Below, piece by piece: positions 11,218 through 22,720 of a stretch of DNA of 64,000 bases. The number at the start of each line of letters is the position of its first letter. Positions within the stretch are counted from its first letter, which is position 1. Origin of the DNA: Ampelocalamus luodianensis. Lineage: Eukaryota > Streptophyta > Magnoliopsida > Poales > Poaceae. The notes under the pieces are model-generated. The model ran no database searches and was not told the DNA's origin. It saw nothing but the letters and a program-made list of their open reading frames with translations. Location of the stretch: the NCBI GenBank assembly GCA_036346255.1, contig CM070629.1, forward strand, positions 8,809,001 to 8,873,000. Reading direction: 5' to 3'. The position numbers were made by a program, and so were the translations under genes.

Positions 11218-11394
11218 CTGTACCCATAGATAGTCTAGCCGAGCCGTAGTGGCTTGCCTCTGTTCATATCACTTTTTGAACTCCTTTAATTGAATGTCAG
11301 AGCTCCTGCTTCCATTTAAAAAAAGATGGTGATTGGCTAAGCACTTGAGCATGGCAAGATAGAATTTGTGTTGAATATATGAGCATTTTCCGCA

Positions 11395-11706
11395 CCGTTA
11401 CTGCTAGCCGTTTGTTAATACCGTTGCATCGCGAGCCGTGCGCTTTCGTTTTCGAATAGATAAAGAAAACGCGCGCTTCCACCTGCAAGCTGCGCAAGCA
11501 CACGCACGGCGAGGCGAGCGAGCGTGCGCGTGTATTGGCTCTCTCCAATTTCACAAGAGGGCTACCACATTCCACCTTTTAAAGTGGTGTAACTCTTATT
11601 CAACTCTCCATATGAGACTAAACAGTTTTAGCACATACACATAGACTTTTGAGATTTTTTAAGAATTAATTAAAATTAAAATTAGGCCTCTGTAATAATT
11701 CCAACA
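11395..11706 (-). mobile_element. LTR fragment, reverse-oriented, copy 2 of the 2516 family
   Basis: Read on the minus strand it starts TGTTGGAATT at 11706 and follows the same block order as 2516-2860: agtt-acacca, ggtggaa-gtgg, gagagagccaatacacgcgc, then a shorter GC-rich run and ttttctttatctattcgaa. Homology fades near 11395. It is truncated relative to copy 1 and lacks its ~60-bp tandem duplication. Confidence 0.65.
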
Positions 11707-12530
11707 GTCTGTCTCCTGAGCTGTTGGGTTAGTCAGATTGGTGTGTCATTGATAGTTGACTGATAGATTGGCAGCATTCTCTTTTAGTACAGCAACGCCA
11801 GGTCCAGGTACATTTGTATCACATGGTGAGCGTAGAATTTCTGTTTTTTGTATGACCATGTTGAGTGCTGCTGGGCGCGGCGAAATTTATGCTATACCAA
11901 AAGTCTTTAGCAAATTTGCAAGAGCAAGACTGTCATAATGATGCCAACGACCTGATGAAGGCACCCAGATCACTTTGTATGGAGCGGCGGAGGTCAAGGC
12001 CTTAGGCCACTTATGGACCAGGAGTATAGGCGTGATATGAAGATCTATTGTGCATCGGAGCTTACACCTAGCGAGATCAAAAGACCGGAAACTCCTATAG
12101 ATTTAGAACATTTTTAAGGGTATAATTGTAATCTACTGTATCCTAGATGTAACACTGTAAATAAGCCAAAAAAAAAAAAGAAACGACTTTTGTAAGCAAT
12201 CACATTTAGCGCACTTTAATATACCGTTTCCCACATTTGACAACCCTCCAGGGTCCCGGGTCCCCTTTCTCTCGCTGTTTATTTGTAGCTACCACACAAA
12301 CACGATTATTAAAAAGAGCGAGAAGAACGTACTGTTAGTAACAGTTGGCCGTAGCGTAGACATCAGCAATGAAGGCTGCTAATGGCAGTTATCTGTACTA
12401 CTCCTAATCTGTAGGCAGCAGGAGATTAGTTTCATGAGTACTGTAGGTACAAGTAATAAATGGCTAGCCGCAGCAGATCGCAACTGGATAAGCACGGCAG
12501 ATTAAAGTTAAGCAACACAGGAAGCAAGTA
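11707..12530. other. Non-genic interval left of the 12.5-kb copia
   Basis: No gene recognised. One 60-residue frame at 11756-11938 has no identifiable family. A poly-A-like run sits near 12168-12180. Confidence 0.5.
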
Positions 12531-12535
12531 CATTT

Positions 12536-12661
12536 TGTTATGAATAGTACTTGTATTCATATGAGGCCAATGGGCCAAGATATATACACAAGTGCAATGC
12601 ATCAATATGCAAAGAACCCTCATAACAATGGGGAATAACAACTATACATATATCTCTAACA
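12536..12661 (-). repeat. Copia 3' LTR (126 bp)
   Basis: Downstream LTR of the minus-strand copia, TG...CA ends with TGTTA/TAACA. It differs from the 128-bp partner at 17564-17691 by about eight substitutions and a few single-base indels by eye, mostly in the middle third. A purine-rich stretch on the minus strand directly inside it (gagtttgagaag) is the likely polypurine tract. Confidence 0.93.
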
Positions 12662-12849
12662 CTTCTCAAACTCATGGTGGATCAACAACACCGAGTTTGG
12701 AGAGGTAGAAGTCGTTGTGCTCGAGTCCGGCCTTCGTGAAGAAATCCGCTATCCAAGCTCCAAGGCACATATCAAGAGTAATCACCGATCATGCACACAA
12801 GTCCTCGTGAAAGAAGCATCAACACCAATATGTTTGGTGAGCTCATGCT

Positions 12850-15800
12850 TCACAGATCACGAGCACACCGATAGCACTGCATCGTCCGACAAGAGAGGGG
12901 TTGGTGTAGTGACAAAACACCAAAATCCTCAAGTAACCACCGTGAGCTGGCAATCTCCCGCCAAGAGAGCCATAGCTCGCAACTCACCTCTGCACTCGAA
13001 CGGGACATCGCACTGCTTCTTCGCCTTCCGTGCAATAAGAGAACCACCAAGAAAAACACGAAGCGTGAGATAGACCGCGATCGAGGGATCGCCGCCCAAG
13101 TAGCATCCGAATAAGCTCAAGTCGTAATGAGCCGGAACGTGGAAAGAAGAGACGGCGAGAGATAGTCCCGCCAAGGTATCGCAGAACTCAAGAAGGTGGC
13201 TGAGTGGACTCGAGTGGGAGCCAAACAAACCGACTCAGAATATGAACCGGATAAGTAATATCCGGACGAGTAATGCAAGGTAGACAAGACTCCCAACAAG
13301 ATGACGATAGCGTAGCCGGATCGTAAAGAGGCTCGCCATCGAGAGTCGGAGGTGAACATTGAGCTCCATGGGAGTCTCAACAAAGATCTGATCGCTGAGA
13401 GAGGCGCGATCAAGAAGATCTCGAATATATTTCTCTTGGGACATAAAGAAACCATCCGGAGTGGAAGTAACTTCAATCCCAAGGAAATACCAAGAGGACC
13501 AAGATCCGACATAAGGAACCGCCACTAAGACAAGCCTTAACAAAGGCAATGTACTCGTAATCATCTCCGTAATGATCATATCATCAACATACAGAGAAGA
13601 AGAGTCCGACCACGAGACGAAGTGTGGACAAAGAGCGCAGGATCATGATCACTAGCTGAAAAACCAGCAGTAGTGACCACAGAGGAGAAGCGCTCAAACC
13701 AAGCACGAGGGGCTTGCTTAAGGCCATAGAGAGAGCGACGAAGGCGATAGACCATGCCCTCAGGAACAGAATACCCGGTGGCGGATGCATGTAGACCTCT
13801 CACGCAACTCGCCATTAAGAAAGGCATTCTTGACATCAAGTGAGAAAAACAGACCAGTGGCGAACATGCGCCACCGAAAGAAGAGTGCGGACAGTGGTCA
13901 TGTGGGCCACAGGAGCAAAAGTCTCGTCGTAGTCAACACCATGCTCTCGCTGAAGCCACGAGCAACAAGGCGCGCTTTATAGCGCTCAAGAGAGCCATCG
14001 AGCGAGTCTTAATCTTATAGACCCACTTACAGGTGATGGGATGAGAATGAGATGGAAAAGGAACAAGATCCCAAGTACCAAGACGCTGAGGGCAGCAATC
14101 TCTCGCCATGGCAAGCTGCCACTCGTGATGAGTAACAAGATCCCGGTGGAGACAAAGCTCACGAGTAGTCGCGCAAAGAAAGGCAAACGGGCAGGAGGCC
14201 GAATCGACTGGCGATCGCGAAGAGCGTAGCGAGGAGAAGATGACCCATCAGGAGAAGATGGAGCATCAGAAGAAGATGGACCATCAGGAGAAGATGGCTC
14301 ATCTGGAAGATCCTCAATACGAGGTCGACGAGTGTAGAAGATAAGGGAGAAGGTATCAGAGTGGGAGGAGCTCATGAGTCGTAGAAGACGACACAGAGGC
14401 GCATAACGCGAGAGGCCAGGGGGAATATGTGGAGACTCAGTGGGACAGGTGGACAAGGGCAAAACAGATATAGGTGTATCTGGAAAGGTCAAGAAAGACA
14501 GAGACTCCACAGAGGAAGCCGAAGGAGAGGCAGGACGTGGGTAGAATGGACGAGACTCGTCGAAAGTCACATCCCGAGAAACCCGCATCCGACGACCAAC
14601 AGGATCCCAGCACCGATAGCCCTTGTGCTCGGCACTGTATCCCAGAAAGACACACTCAACAGACTGAGCGGTCAGTTTGGTGCGTTCTCGAGGGGCGAGG
14701 AGAACGTAGCAAACGCAACCAAACAGATGAAGGGTAGAGTAGTCAGGAAGAAGACCACAGAGACGCTCAACAGGGATCGCTCCTCAAGAGCGTAAGAGGG
14801 TCGGATGTTGACGAGATAGGTGGCAGTGGAAACACCTCGCCAAAAGTGAGGTGGAATAGAGGCGGCGATCATCGAGTACGAGCCGCCTCAAGGAGGTGAC
14901 GATGCTTGCGCCAATGACACCATTCGAGCATGAGCACCGTGACAAGAGAATCGAAGGAGAGTTCCTCGCCGCAAGGAAGTCGCGCAGTAACGAGAGGTAC
15001 TCGCCAGCAGAATCAGCACGAAAGACACGAATAGGAGTGGAGAACTGTGTGTGAATCATAGTGGCAAATTTTTTATAGATAGACAAGACCTCACTACGAG
15101 AAGACATGAAATATATCCAAGTATGGCGAAAAAATCATCTATAAAATGATATAATATCGATGACCCCTTTCAAACGAAGGAGCCGGACCCAAACATCCGA
15201 ATGAACAAGATCAAAAGGGCGCTGAGACACGCACTCACTATGAGGATAAGGAAGTCGAATCTACTACTAACTTACACTCGACAATCTAAAGACACGTCTC
15301 CGAGATGCACTCCTAAGACCACGACGAACTAAAGATGACAGACGAGATCCACACAGATGACCAAGACGGTGATGCCACTGCTGGAAAGAGCCGGTAGACG
15401 GAGTGGCAGAAGCGGAGAAACTGGCGGCGGTGGTGGCAGCGGAAGGAAGATGAAGCCAGTCAAGCTCCCAGAGACGCCGTGGAGTCACGGCGCGAGGGCT
15501 GAACCAACCGAGCTCCGTGTGGCGATCCCGAACACAACAAGAGTCGAGTCGAATGACCCGATAACCAAGGTCGATGAATCGTCCAAAGCAGAAGAAGTCG
15601 CATGGTAAGGCGAGGAACATGAGCAACAGAAGAAACATGAAATGATGAGTTGCTAAGAGATCCTCTACCAGAGACAGAAAGAGATGTACCATCAGCAGTA
15701 AGAACACTGACAGGTGAATCAAGAGGTGTAATAGAAGACAGAGTGGAAAGATCAGGAGTCATGTGAAAAGATGCTCCAGAATCAAGAATCCACGGGGAGG

Positions 15801-16861
15801 TACCTGACTCTGTAGGAGGTGGTCTCTCGGTGCGAAGAGTCGATGAGCGTAACTCGCAGAACTCGCCGAGGAGAACTCAAGCGCAAGCGGCGCCGGGTCC
15901 GGCTATCTCATGCTCGGTGAGAGAAGCTCCTGAAGAAATCGATGCAGACGTCGTCGTAGAAGCACTAGTGCCGGTAGAAGAACGGCGTGAAAGATGCCGC
16001 TTCTTCTTGTAGCACCGAGACTCGCAGGCCACCTTGTCGCAGAGGAGCAGTGAGGACGGCCACCTCAGACGGAGGACGGCCACCACCACCGTGGTGGTGG
16101 CCGGAGGAGGCAAAGGTAGCAAAGGACGAGCGGCGAGCACAGAGGGGAGTGGCATCAGACCAGCACCACTCAAACGAGTCTCCTCTGCGCGTATCTCGGT
16201 CAGCGCCTCCAGGAGAGTGACACGAGGGTGGCGTGCAAGTAGCTGGGCACGCCTTTGCTCGAACTCAGGACGAAGGCGAGTAAGGAACTCGTAGACCCGC
16301 TGAAACTCTGGATCGGACGCACAACCAGCAAAGACGGACAGTACGACGGCCAAAGCAGTGCGGAGAGAGTCCAATCGACGCCGCATGCCAGAGCTCGAGC
16401 GTAAAAGCGCCAACATAGCATCACCTGCTGAAGAGAGTGCTCTGGCGGACCACTGACAGTGCAGTGGCATCACCAGAGGGCTCGTGAGGCCGACGAAGAT
16501 GAGTCCACATCCGAAAGCCAAGGAAGTCCCACAACCTCGAAGAGAACGAGGTCGAACATCGGCGATGAAGACAAAGAGCAGCTCCGAAGCGCCATCATCG
16601 TACCACTGAGTGTAGGTGATCAGACGATCCTTGTAGAAATCCAGAGCCTCGGTAAGCGAGGCACCTCATCATCGCAGATCGAGCGGCCTCGTGAGCGGCC
16701 TTATCGGCGTTGGGGCAATTCAACAGCGTGGGCTCCGGCCGGAGGAATAGGGCAAGGCGACGAGTGACATCGCCGAGAGGACGCCCGCAGACGAAGACCA
16801 CGCATGTGAATGCGCATGAGACACGGTCGGTGTAATTAACACCATCAAAGATCACCGGCAA
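12850..16861 (-). pseudogene. Copia gag-pol polyprotein, frame-disrupted
   Basis: Reading the minus strand: Gag from PVIFDGVNYTD (about 16861) through the RRLDSLRTAL and LARHPRVTLLEAL segments to about 15880. The protease has LDSGASFHMT near 15795-15760. The GAG-pre-integrase segment with WHHRLGHLCGSRLSSL lies near 15370-15330. Integrase core traces (FRADSAGEYLS) are near 15020. The reverse transcriptase has LYGLKQAPRAWFERF near 13700 and, one frame over, a fragment of the YVDD-type motif near 13580. The RNase H end (SRSSAE, WLLEDFG) is at 13010-12930. At least five frameshifts or stops separate these pieces, so it is non-functional. Confidence 0.9.
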
Positions 16862-17029
16862 TGAGGAGAGAAACGGTGCCCATTGGTAGGCGGCCGACGG
16901 CGCGGCGACTAAGACAACGGTCTAACAGCGGCGCCGACGGCGCGGCGTTAGAGCAACGCTGTGTTTTTTTTTGTTTTTTTTTTTTAAACCCTAAACTTAA
17001 CGGGCCTTTGGCCCGTTAGAAAACACACA

Positions 17030-17540
17030 CACACGCAGGAGGTGGCGGCGGCTGGCGGCGCGGATGGCGCGAGCGCCGGCGGCGCGGAGCGCCGGCGGCG
17101 AGGAAGCGGCCGGCGGTGGCGGGCGGCCGGCGGTGCGGAGCGGCCGCGCGGAGGGAGCAACGGCGGCGGCGGGGCGTGGAGGATAGTGGCGGCGCGCTGC
17201 GGGCGCGCGGAGGGCGCGGAGCGCCGACGGCGGAGGAAGCGGCCGGTGGTGCGGAGAAGCGGCCGACGGCGCGAGCGACGGGCGTGCGAGCGCAACGTCG
17301 CGCGAGGATCGGCCGGCGCGAGGGCCGGGCGGCGCGGGCGAGCGCGCGGCGCGCGAGGGCCGGCGGCGTCGGTGGAGGCGAGCGCGCTCGACCGGTGGAG
17401 GCGGCAGCGCCGAGGCCGAGCGGCGGCCGAGGCGCAGCAGCCGAGGTTGGGCGGATGCCGCGAGGCGCGCCGGCCGGCACGGAGAGGCCGTGAAGACGCC
17501 ACGGAGAGATGCACGCGCGCGGAACCTAGGTAAGCCAAAA
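17030..17540. repeat. GC-rich low-complexity leader of the copia element
   Basis: About 500 bp of cggccggcg-type sequence between the primer-binding site and Gag. It produces long open frames rich in Ala, Arg, Gly and Pro on both strands, a hallmark of composition rather than coding. A short (AC)n and an A/T homopolymer lie at its left edge (16965-17035). Confidence 0.8.
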
Positions 17541-17550
17541 CCCTAGTTTT

Positions 17551-17563
17551 GGCTCTGATACCA
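17551..17563 (-). promoter_or_regulatory. tRNA-iMet primer-binding site of the copia element
   Basis: The plus strand reads ggctctgatacca immediately before the LTR, i.e. TGGTATCAGAGCC on the element strand, the standard plant copia primer-binding site complementary to the 3' end of initiator tRNA-Met. Confidence 0.93.
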
Positions 17564-17691
17564 TGTTATGAATAGTGCTTGTATTCATATGAGGCCAATG
17601 GGCCAGTATATATACACAAGGTACAGGTGGTCAATATGCAAAGAACCCCTCATAACAATGGGGAATAACAACTATACATATATCTCTAACA
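17564..17691 (-). repeat. Copia 5' LTR (128 bp)
   Basis: Upstream LTR on the minus strand, flanked outside by the TSD cattt and inside by the primer-binding site. At about 128 bp it is short for an element of this size; most copia LTRs are several hundred base pairs. Confidence 0.93.
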
Positions 17692-17696
17692 CATTT

Positions 17697-19429
17697 GATC
17701 TCGTAGATAAACGCAAAAGCAGAGAGGAGAAAAGTCATTTTTCTAGGAATAAGTCTATTTTGGCTCCTCAACTATCACTAAAGTCAAATTTTCATCCTCA
17801 ACCATAGAACCCTCCAAATTACACCCTGTGAACCAAAACCATATACATAGGCTGGTGTGATTCAGGGTGCAAGTGGGACAAGTTACGGACAAATTGCGGT
17901 TGCCCGTGACCGATCGCTTAGTGTTACGCGGCTAACGCGCAGCCCACGAGCATTATGCGACATAAGCGCGCCACTAGCATGCTAGCTCCACGCTAATGGT
18001 GAACGACGTTGATGTCCGAATCGCATGCATATATGACACGGCCGCCGCATGCGTGTTTATGCTTCGCCGATACGGCAGTTAGCTTGAGACGCTACTCGCG
18101 GAGAAGGCGGCGGGCGCACGAGAACACAAAGTACGCCAGGAGAACCGGTTCTGCAGAGATCGCCGAGTTCCACCACCAACATGCAGACGTGGTCAACCTC
18201 GACGAGGACATCGAGGAAGAAGACGAGAGTGTTGGCCCATAGATTGTTTAGAACTCACGCAAGCACCGATTGATACACTTGTGATGGAAGAGAACAGATG
18301 ACAACCAGCTTTTGGTGCTCAAAACCGCCGCACCTTTTCTCGTGTTTTCGCTTATTATTGTCTTTCGTGATTTGCTACGCCATCGAATCGAAACCCGAGA
18401 ATATCGACTACTCGCGCGCGCGCACGCACTAGCAAACCGACAGATCGAATTCCAAGCAACTAACACACCTACGACTCGCCATATCCCCACAACTCGGATC
18501 ATGGACCAAACACACTAAGTCCGCAAGCATACAAATTCGAACTTCTTCTCAATTTCGAGTGCATGCTTGTCGAACTCAACTCGGCAGAGAAGCAATTCAA
18601 GACTCGACGAGAAACAATTCAAGACTCAATGAGATTCGCAAAACACGCAATGGAAAATGGGACTTAGCAACATGATTATTTCTATCAAGGAGGACGCCGA
18701 CCGATCGCCATACGATGATCTCCGGACGCTCTTGTCGCCTTGCGCCAGTGCGCAGAAGCGGCGAGCACACGCCGGCCTCCCGGCAAGGCCCCACTCGCCT
18801 CTCGCTACGGGCAAGGAAGGGATATCGAGGACAAACAATGGCGACATCCATGCCAAGTCGCCGCCCGCGCCGGAGCTTCAAGGGTGACGATTGTTCACCG
18901 TGAGACGACACCGGCGCGCCGAGCATCAAGGATGATAATGGTTCACCAAAGAAGACGCCCCATACGCCGGAGCTTCAATGATGACAATGGTTCACCAGGC
19001 GCGTCACCCATGCGTCGGAGCTTCAAGGATGATAACGGTTCACCAGAGGCGTCGCCCATGCGCCAGAGCTTCAAGGATGACGATGGTTCACCAAGGACGA
19101 CGTTGTGGGTTATGTGGGCTAAATTGTGTGCTAGGTGGGCTGCCACTTAAATCCACTTAAAAGAGAAGTTAGCCCGCGGGAGTCCACTTATTGTTTATTG
19201 TGGGGCGGATTTAGTGGACTCGCGAATAGCCCGCACCCACTTGCACCCCTAGGTGTGATGTCCCAGTCACCTGTTATTGCCACAAAACATCACATTTGGT
19301 TGTCCACATCACCTATTTTGACTACTTCACCCCATTTCCACACCGGGCAGTGTCCTTGTGACTTTGCAGTGAAGAGCGCATCACGGCCATCTCATTCCCT
19401 TACCTTATCACCTCCAGAATCACCTCCGG
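17697..19429. other. Non-genic interval between copia and PMD regions
   Basis: No gene recognised apart from the minisatellite listed separately. Part of 17755-17880 reads like grass MITE or intronic repeat sequence, but ends could not be defined. Confidence 0.5.
18860..19105. repeat. 48-bp minisatellite, five units
   Basis: gga(g)cttcaaggatgatra-ggttcacca recurs with anchors at about 18871, 18919, 18968, 19016 and 19064, a constant period of 48 bp. As 48 is a multiple of three, a plus frame reads a 16-residue repeat (RRSFKDDNGSPEASPM and variants) across the array. No start, splice context or family supports translation. Confidence 0.85.
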
Positions 19430-19740
19430 AATAGTTTGTAGGAATTTTTAAATATAATCATTGAGCTCAAAAAAGTATAATTTTTTTGTGGAGCCTCCCG
19501 ACACAATGTACTTGCTTGTGTAATATTTCCATAATTTTGTTCTTTCTGAATTTTTCTATTTAAATTTTATTTAAGTATAATGTTTGTAGGAATTTCTCAA
19601 TATAGAAAATGAGCTCAAAAAATTATGAATTTTATTTTGAAAGCTCCTTACACAGTGGACTCGATTGTGTAATATTTCTACAATTTTATATGTGTTCTGA
19701 AATTATCTAAAAAATTAAGGGTTTAGGTCTCGAAAATCTG
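19430..19740. repeat. AT-rich block homologous to the arms of the 54.4-kb foldback element
   Basis: Contains taggaatttttaaatata, ttttttgtggagc-tcc-gacaca-tgt, acttgcttgtgtaat, ttcataattttgt-c-ttctgaat and attt-aagtata in the same order as 54592-54740 and, inverted, 55180-55030. It lies just beyond the 3' end of the PMD gene on the minus strand, so it may be a subterminal part of the transposon carrying that gene. Confidence 0.65.
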
Positions 19741-20099
19741 GATCTTAGGTTTCGGAAATTAGAGTTGCACGAATTCCCACACAAAATACTCCTAATAGAA
19801 TAGGCTTAATCATATCTAACAGAATTAGAGTTTCAAAAATTAGGGTTTTAGGGTTTAGGGCTTAGGACATTGTGTACATATCCTTTGGGAGACATTTCCA
19901 TACAATGAAGCACTGCTGACTTCTAGGAGACATTAAACATATTGTGTACATATCCTCAAGTAATACGCCAAAAGAATTAGCAATGAGTAACCACCAGACT
20001 CCAAATATCTCAAAATATAGAATAAATATGAAAGCCTAACCAATCTAACAAAATATGAATACAAATATACCAAAACAGAATCGCATAACACGAGATACA

Positions 20100-22720
20100 A
20101 TATGGCTCACTCATCTGAGCCACTACTATCTGCTCACTGCGTCTGCGTCCGCGTATGCTTGGATGTTTTGCGTCGAGCATGTCCCGTGGGATACGTCACC
20201 GGTCCGGAGAGCACGTGTCGGAACAGAGGGGGTACGGAGACCCTTGAGTATGTTGAGTGGGTGGAGGTGCACTAGTAAGCTGAGTCAGGTAAGCGTTCAT
20301 GTCGTCCTGTTGAGGAATGCCGAACTGGGGCCCACCTGTAATGAATTCATGAATGACGTACTGTATAAATCCACTCCAGAATTGTCCGCCCCCAAGGTAC
20401 GATGTCTGCAACTCCGGTCGTGCGGAGGAGCTCTGGCCTTGGATGTATGGTGTGCCAATGAACCTGGAGGAGATTTGGCCTTGAACGTACGGTGTGCCAG
20501 CGAACCTAGAGGGGCTTTGCCATGCGTATGCTCCAAACCTTGGCTGCCATAATCCAAACCCTGGTGTCGTGTACTACTCCTCGGCAGGAGCTGGGAGGCA
20601 TGTATCCTCATCATCAGTGGACATGAACTGGCCGTCACCCCCACGGTCAATTGAAGGTTGCAAGACGGAACGATGTTAGTCAAAATAAATATTCTAGACG
20701 TAAATTGAGAATCTCGTACATCTCAGATGTGCAGTTTAGATGACGGTAGAAGTGATGCATCCCGACGGACCTGCGGCGGGAGAACGATATGATGTTAGCA
20801 GAACGTAAGGCATGACCAAAAAACATAATGTAGATTTGTACATAATTTATCTCCCCGCCGATCTAGCCTGCGGATGACCGACGGGTAGCGCTACGATGCC
20901 GACCGGACTCGCTAGGTCATGATGACCTAGCGGGTGAGCATGGTCCCCCCACTTGGTGCCCGATACGCATGCCGTCGTTCGTCGAACGACCACAACTCAA
21001 TTTCTTTATTATCTTCTTCGACTCGTGAAGATGTACTTCAAAGTTTTCAGCGCCTCGGTGTTGTGTCTCGGCTGCAGATGGTGGTCTCCGATGTGTTGCA
21101 CCTGCTCCAATTGAAGTGACATATATAACAGGTTCAGTAACGAAGAATACAAATATCATCAATAAAACGACCAGAGGTTGTAAGTGTCTTATGGTGTCGC
21201 CACGCCGCGAAGTACTGTGACAATCCAATGAGTGGAGGAGGCTCTCGTGGTGCATCACCTGCTTCGGGCACTCCGGTAGAGAAAGGGTGAGTCTGGCGAG
21301 CGACCATGGTACGTACCACTCCAGGTACTCTCCGTACGTCCGAATGTCGTACGGACACTGCTCCTGCAAGTCCTCCAAGTGCGCCGTCTCTGTCCATGCC
21401 GTAGTCCACTCGTGTTGGACTGCTTGCCAGTCCCCAGTCCCTTGGTCCGCCCTCAATTGCTTGTATTTTTGGAAGGATTGATGTTAGAAAAGAAGACATA
21501 AGAAGCATAAATATTATTCGGATGAAGTTTGACTCACAGGTATACGGCTCGCTGCAGGACCCTGCTGTCCAGAGGGGGCACGACCTGGTACAAAGAAAAC
21601 GGTCGCATTACATGCTGCAGCGTGTAAGGCTCCACCATATGTGCGAACACTAGATGGTAGGTCATCGCCCATATCCCGACGTCCTGGGTGCATTGCATGG
21701 ACAGCCCGTGTGGCGCTATCGTCTGCACGAAATCTGGAGTCCATGGAGCTCAGATGATGTCGTTGTCGTGCAACGACTCGAACTCATTGTGGAACAACGA
21801 GTAGCATCTCGTCGGTCTATCCTTGGCCCAGCGTAGACGGGCAGTAGTCCACCATAAGCCCATAGTGGGCCCGTCTATCGGTTCATCCAACTCGGCGTAC
21901 GGGTGCATCGCTCCCTCAAAGGCCGGTTGTCCAACAGGGAAGTGCTTCTAACTCCACAGTTGCAGGAGCACGTAGCAAACGGTCAGGTTGGGGGTAGCAC
22001 CGATGCTGTGCCGCGAAGTGTCACACAACCCCCGGTATGTGGTGCAAATGACGGCTGATCCCCAGCTATACTGAGGCATCGGCCCAGCCTCCGCGTCAAC
22101 AAAAGACTCGACGACGCGGACGAAGCTGGGTAGCACCAATCACCCTGTGTTTTTGGAAATAGGACCCAACCAAAGAGTTGAAGAAGGTAAGCAACGATGT
22201 GCGTCCTAACGACCTCGTCAGGTGCACTCTGCGGGCATTGATTGAAATGCCTAAGCCAAGTCCAGGAGACGCCACGTGCACTCTCTGGGACAGCTAGGTC
22301 GAACCAATGCTCCAGCCTAGCCTTCCAGTCCACCGACGAACGGTCTGGAATAAGTGGCTCACCCCGGATCGGGAGACCGATCAAGAATGAGATGTCCTGC
22401 AGAGTGATCGTCATCTCACCCCACCAAAAATGGAAGGTGTGCGTCTTGGACCTCCACATGTCGACAAGTACCGACGGCAGACTGACGTCTAGGGTGAACG
22501 GCGTCTGACGGAGAGCAGCCTCGCAAGGGGCAACAAGCCCGTGTCCCAAAGGATTGGAACATAGCGAGCGTCCAGCTCCCAATAATCCCTCCCCTACTGA
22601 AGCAGCAGGGGTAGAGGGCCATCCGGGTCACCTGCTATCCACAACTTACATCGATGGTTCTCATCATAAAAGTGTTCCAGAAGCTCCGGTAGAGACATGC
22701 CTTGCAACCGATGGAATAGA
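20100..22720 (-). pseudogene. Transposon-type plant mobile domain (PMD) protein gene, nearly intact
   Basis: Read on the minus strand, the N-terminal part includes LPELLEHFYDENHR (~22690), then the core PMD signature with WRSKTHTFHFWWGEMTIT and LQDISFLIGLPIRG (~22470-22370). Next comes a segment with WFDLAVP and VVRTHIVAYLLQLFG, then LWWTTARLRWAKDRPT (~21860), VFAHMVEPYTLQHVMR (~21650) and a W/H-rich stretch near 21430-21290. PMD (PF10536) proteins are found in plant transposons and in host proteins such as MAIN/MAIL1. Stop codons near 22610 and 21950 and at least two frame changes break the gene, although some changes may be introns. No transposase domain was found beside it. I favour a transposon passenger or relic over a host gene. 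Confidence 0.75.

Larger units (their letters stand above)
12536..17691 (-). mobile_element. Full-length, degenerate Ty1/copia retrotransposon with very short LTRs
   Basis: The element is 5156 bp and transcribed on the minus strand. Flanking 5-bp target duplications are cattt at 12531-12535 and 17692-17696. Both LTRs begin TGTTA and end TAACA. Next to the right LTR, the reverse complement of TGGTATCAGAGCC (17551-17563) is the initiator tRNA-Met primer-binding site. Gag, protease, integrase, reverse transcriptase and RNase H follow in copia order, all broken by frameshifts. Because all landmarks remain, the insertion is intact in outline but has lost coding capacity. Confidence 0.95.

Noticed and set aside
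17016..17538. Long Ala/Arg/Pro-rich and Gly/Arg-rich frames on both strands
   Set aside because: They arise from low-complexity GC-rich leader sequence of the copia element; no domain or start context.
17551..17563. Possible tRNA gene fragments at tggtatcagagc motifs
   Set aside because: These are retrotransposon primer-binding sites complementary to tRNA-Met; no cloverleaf could be folded nearby.
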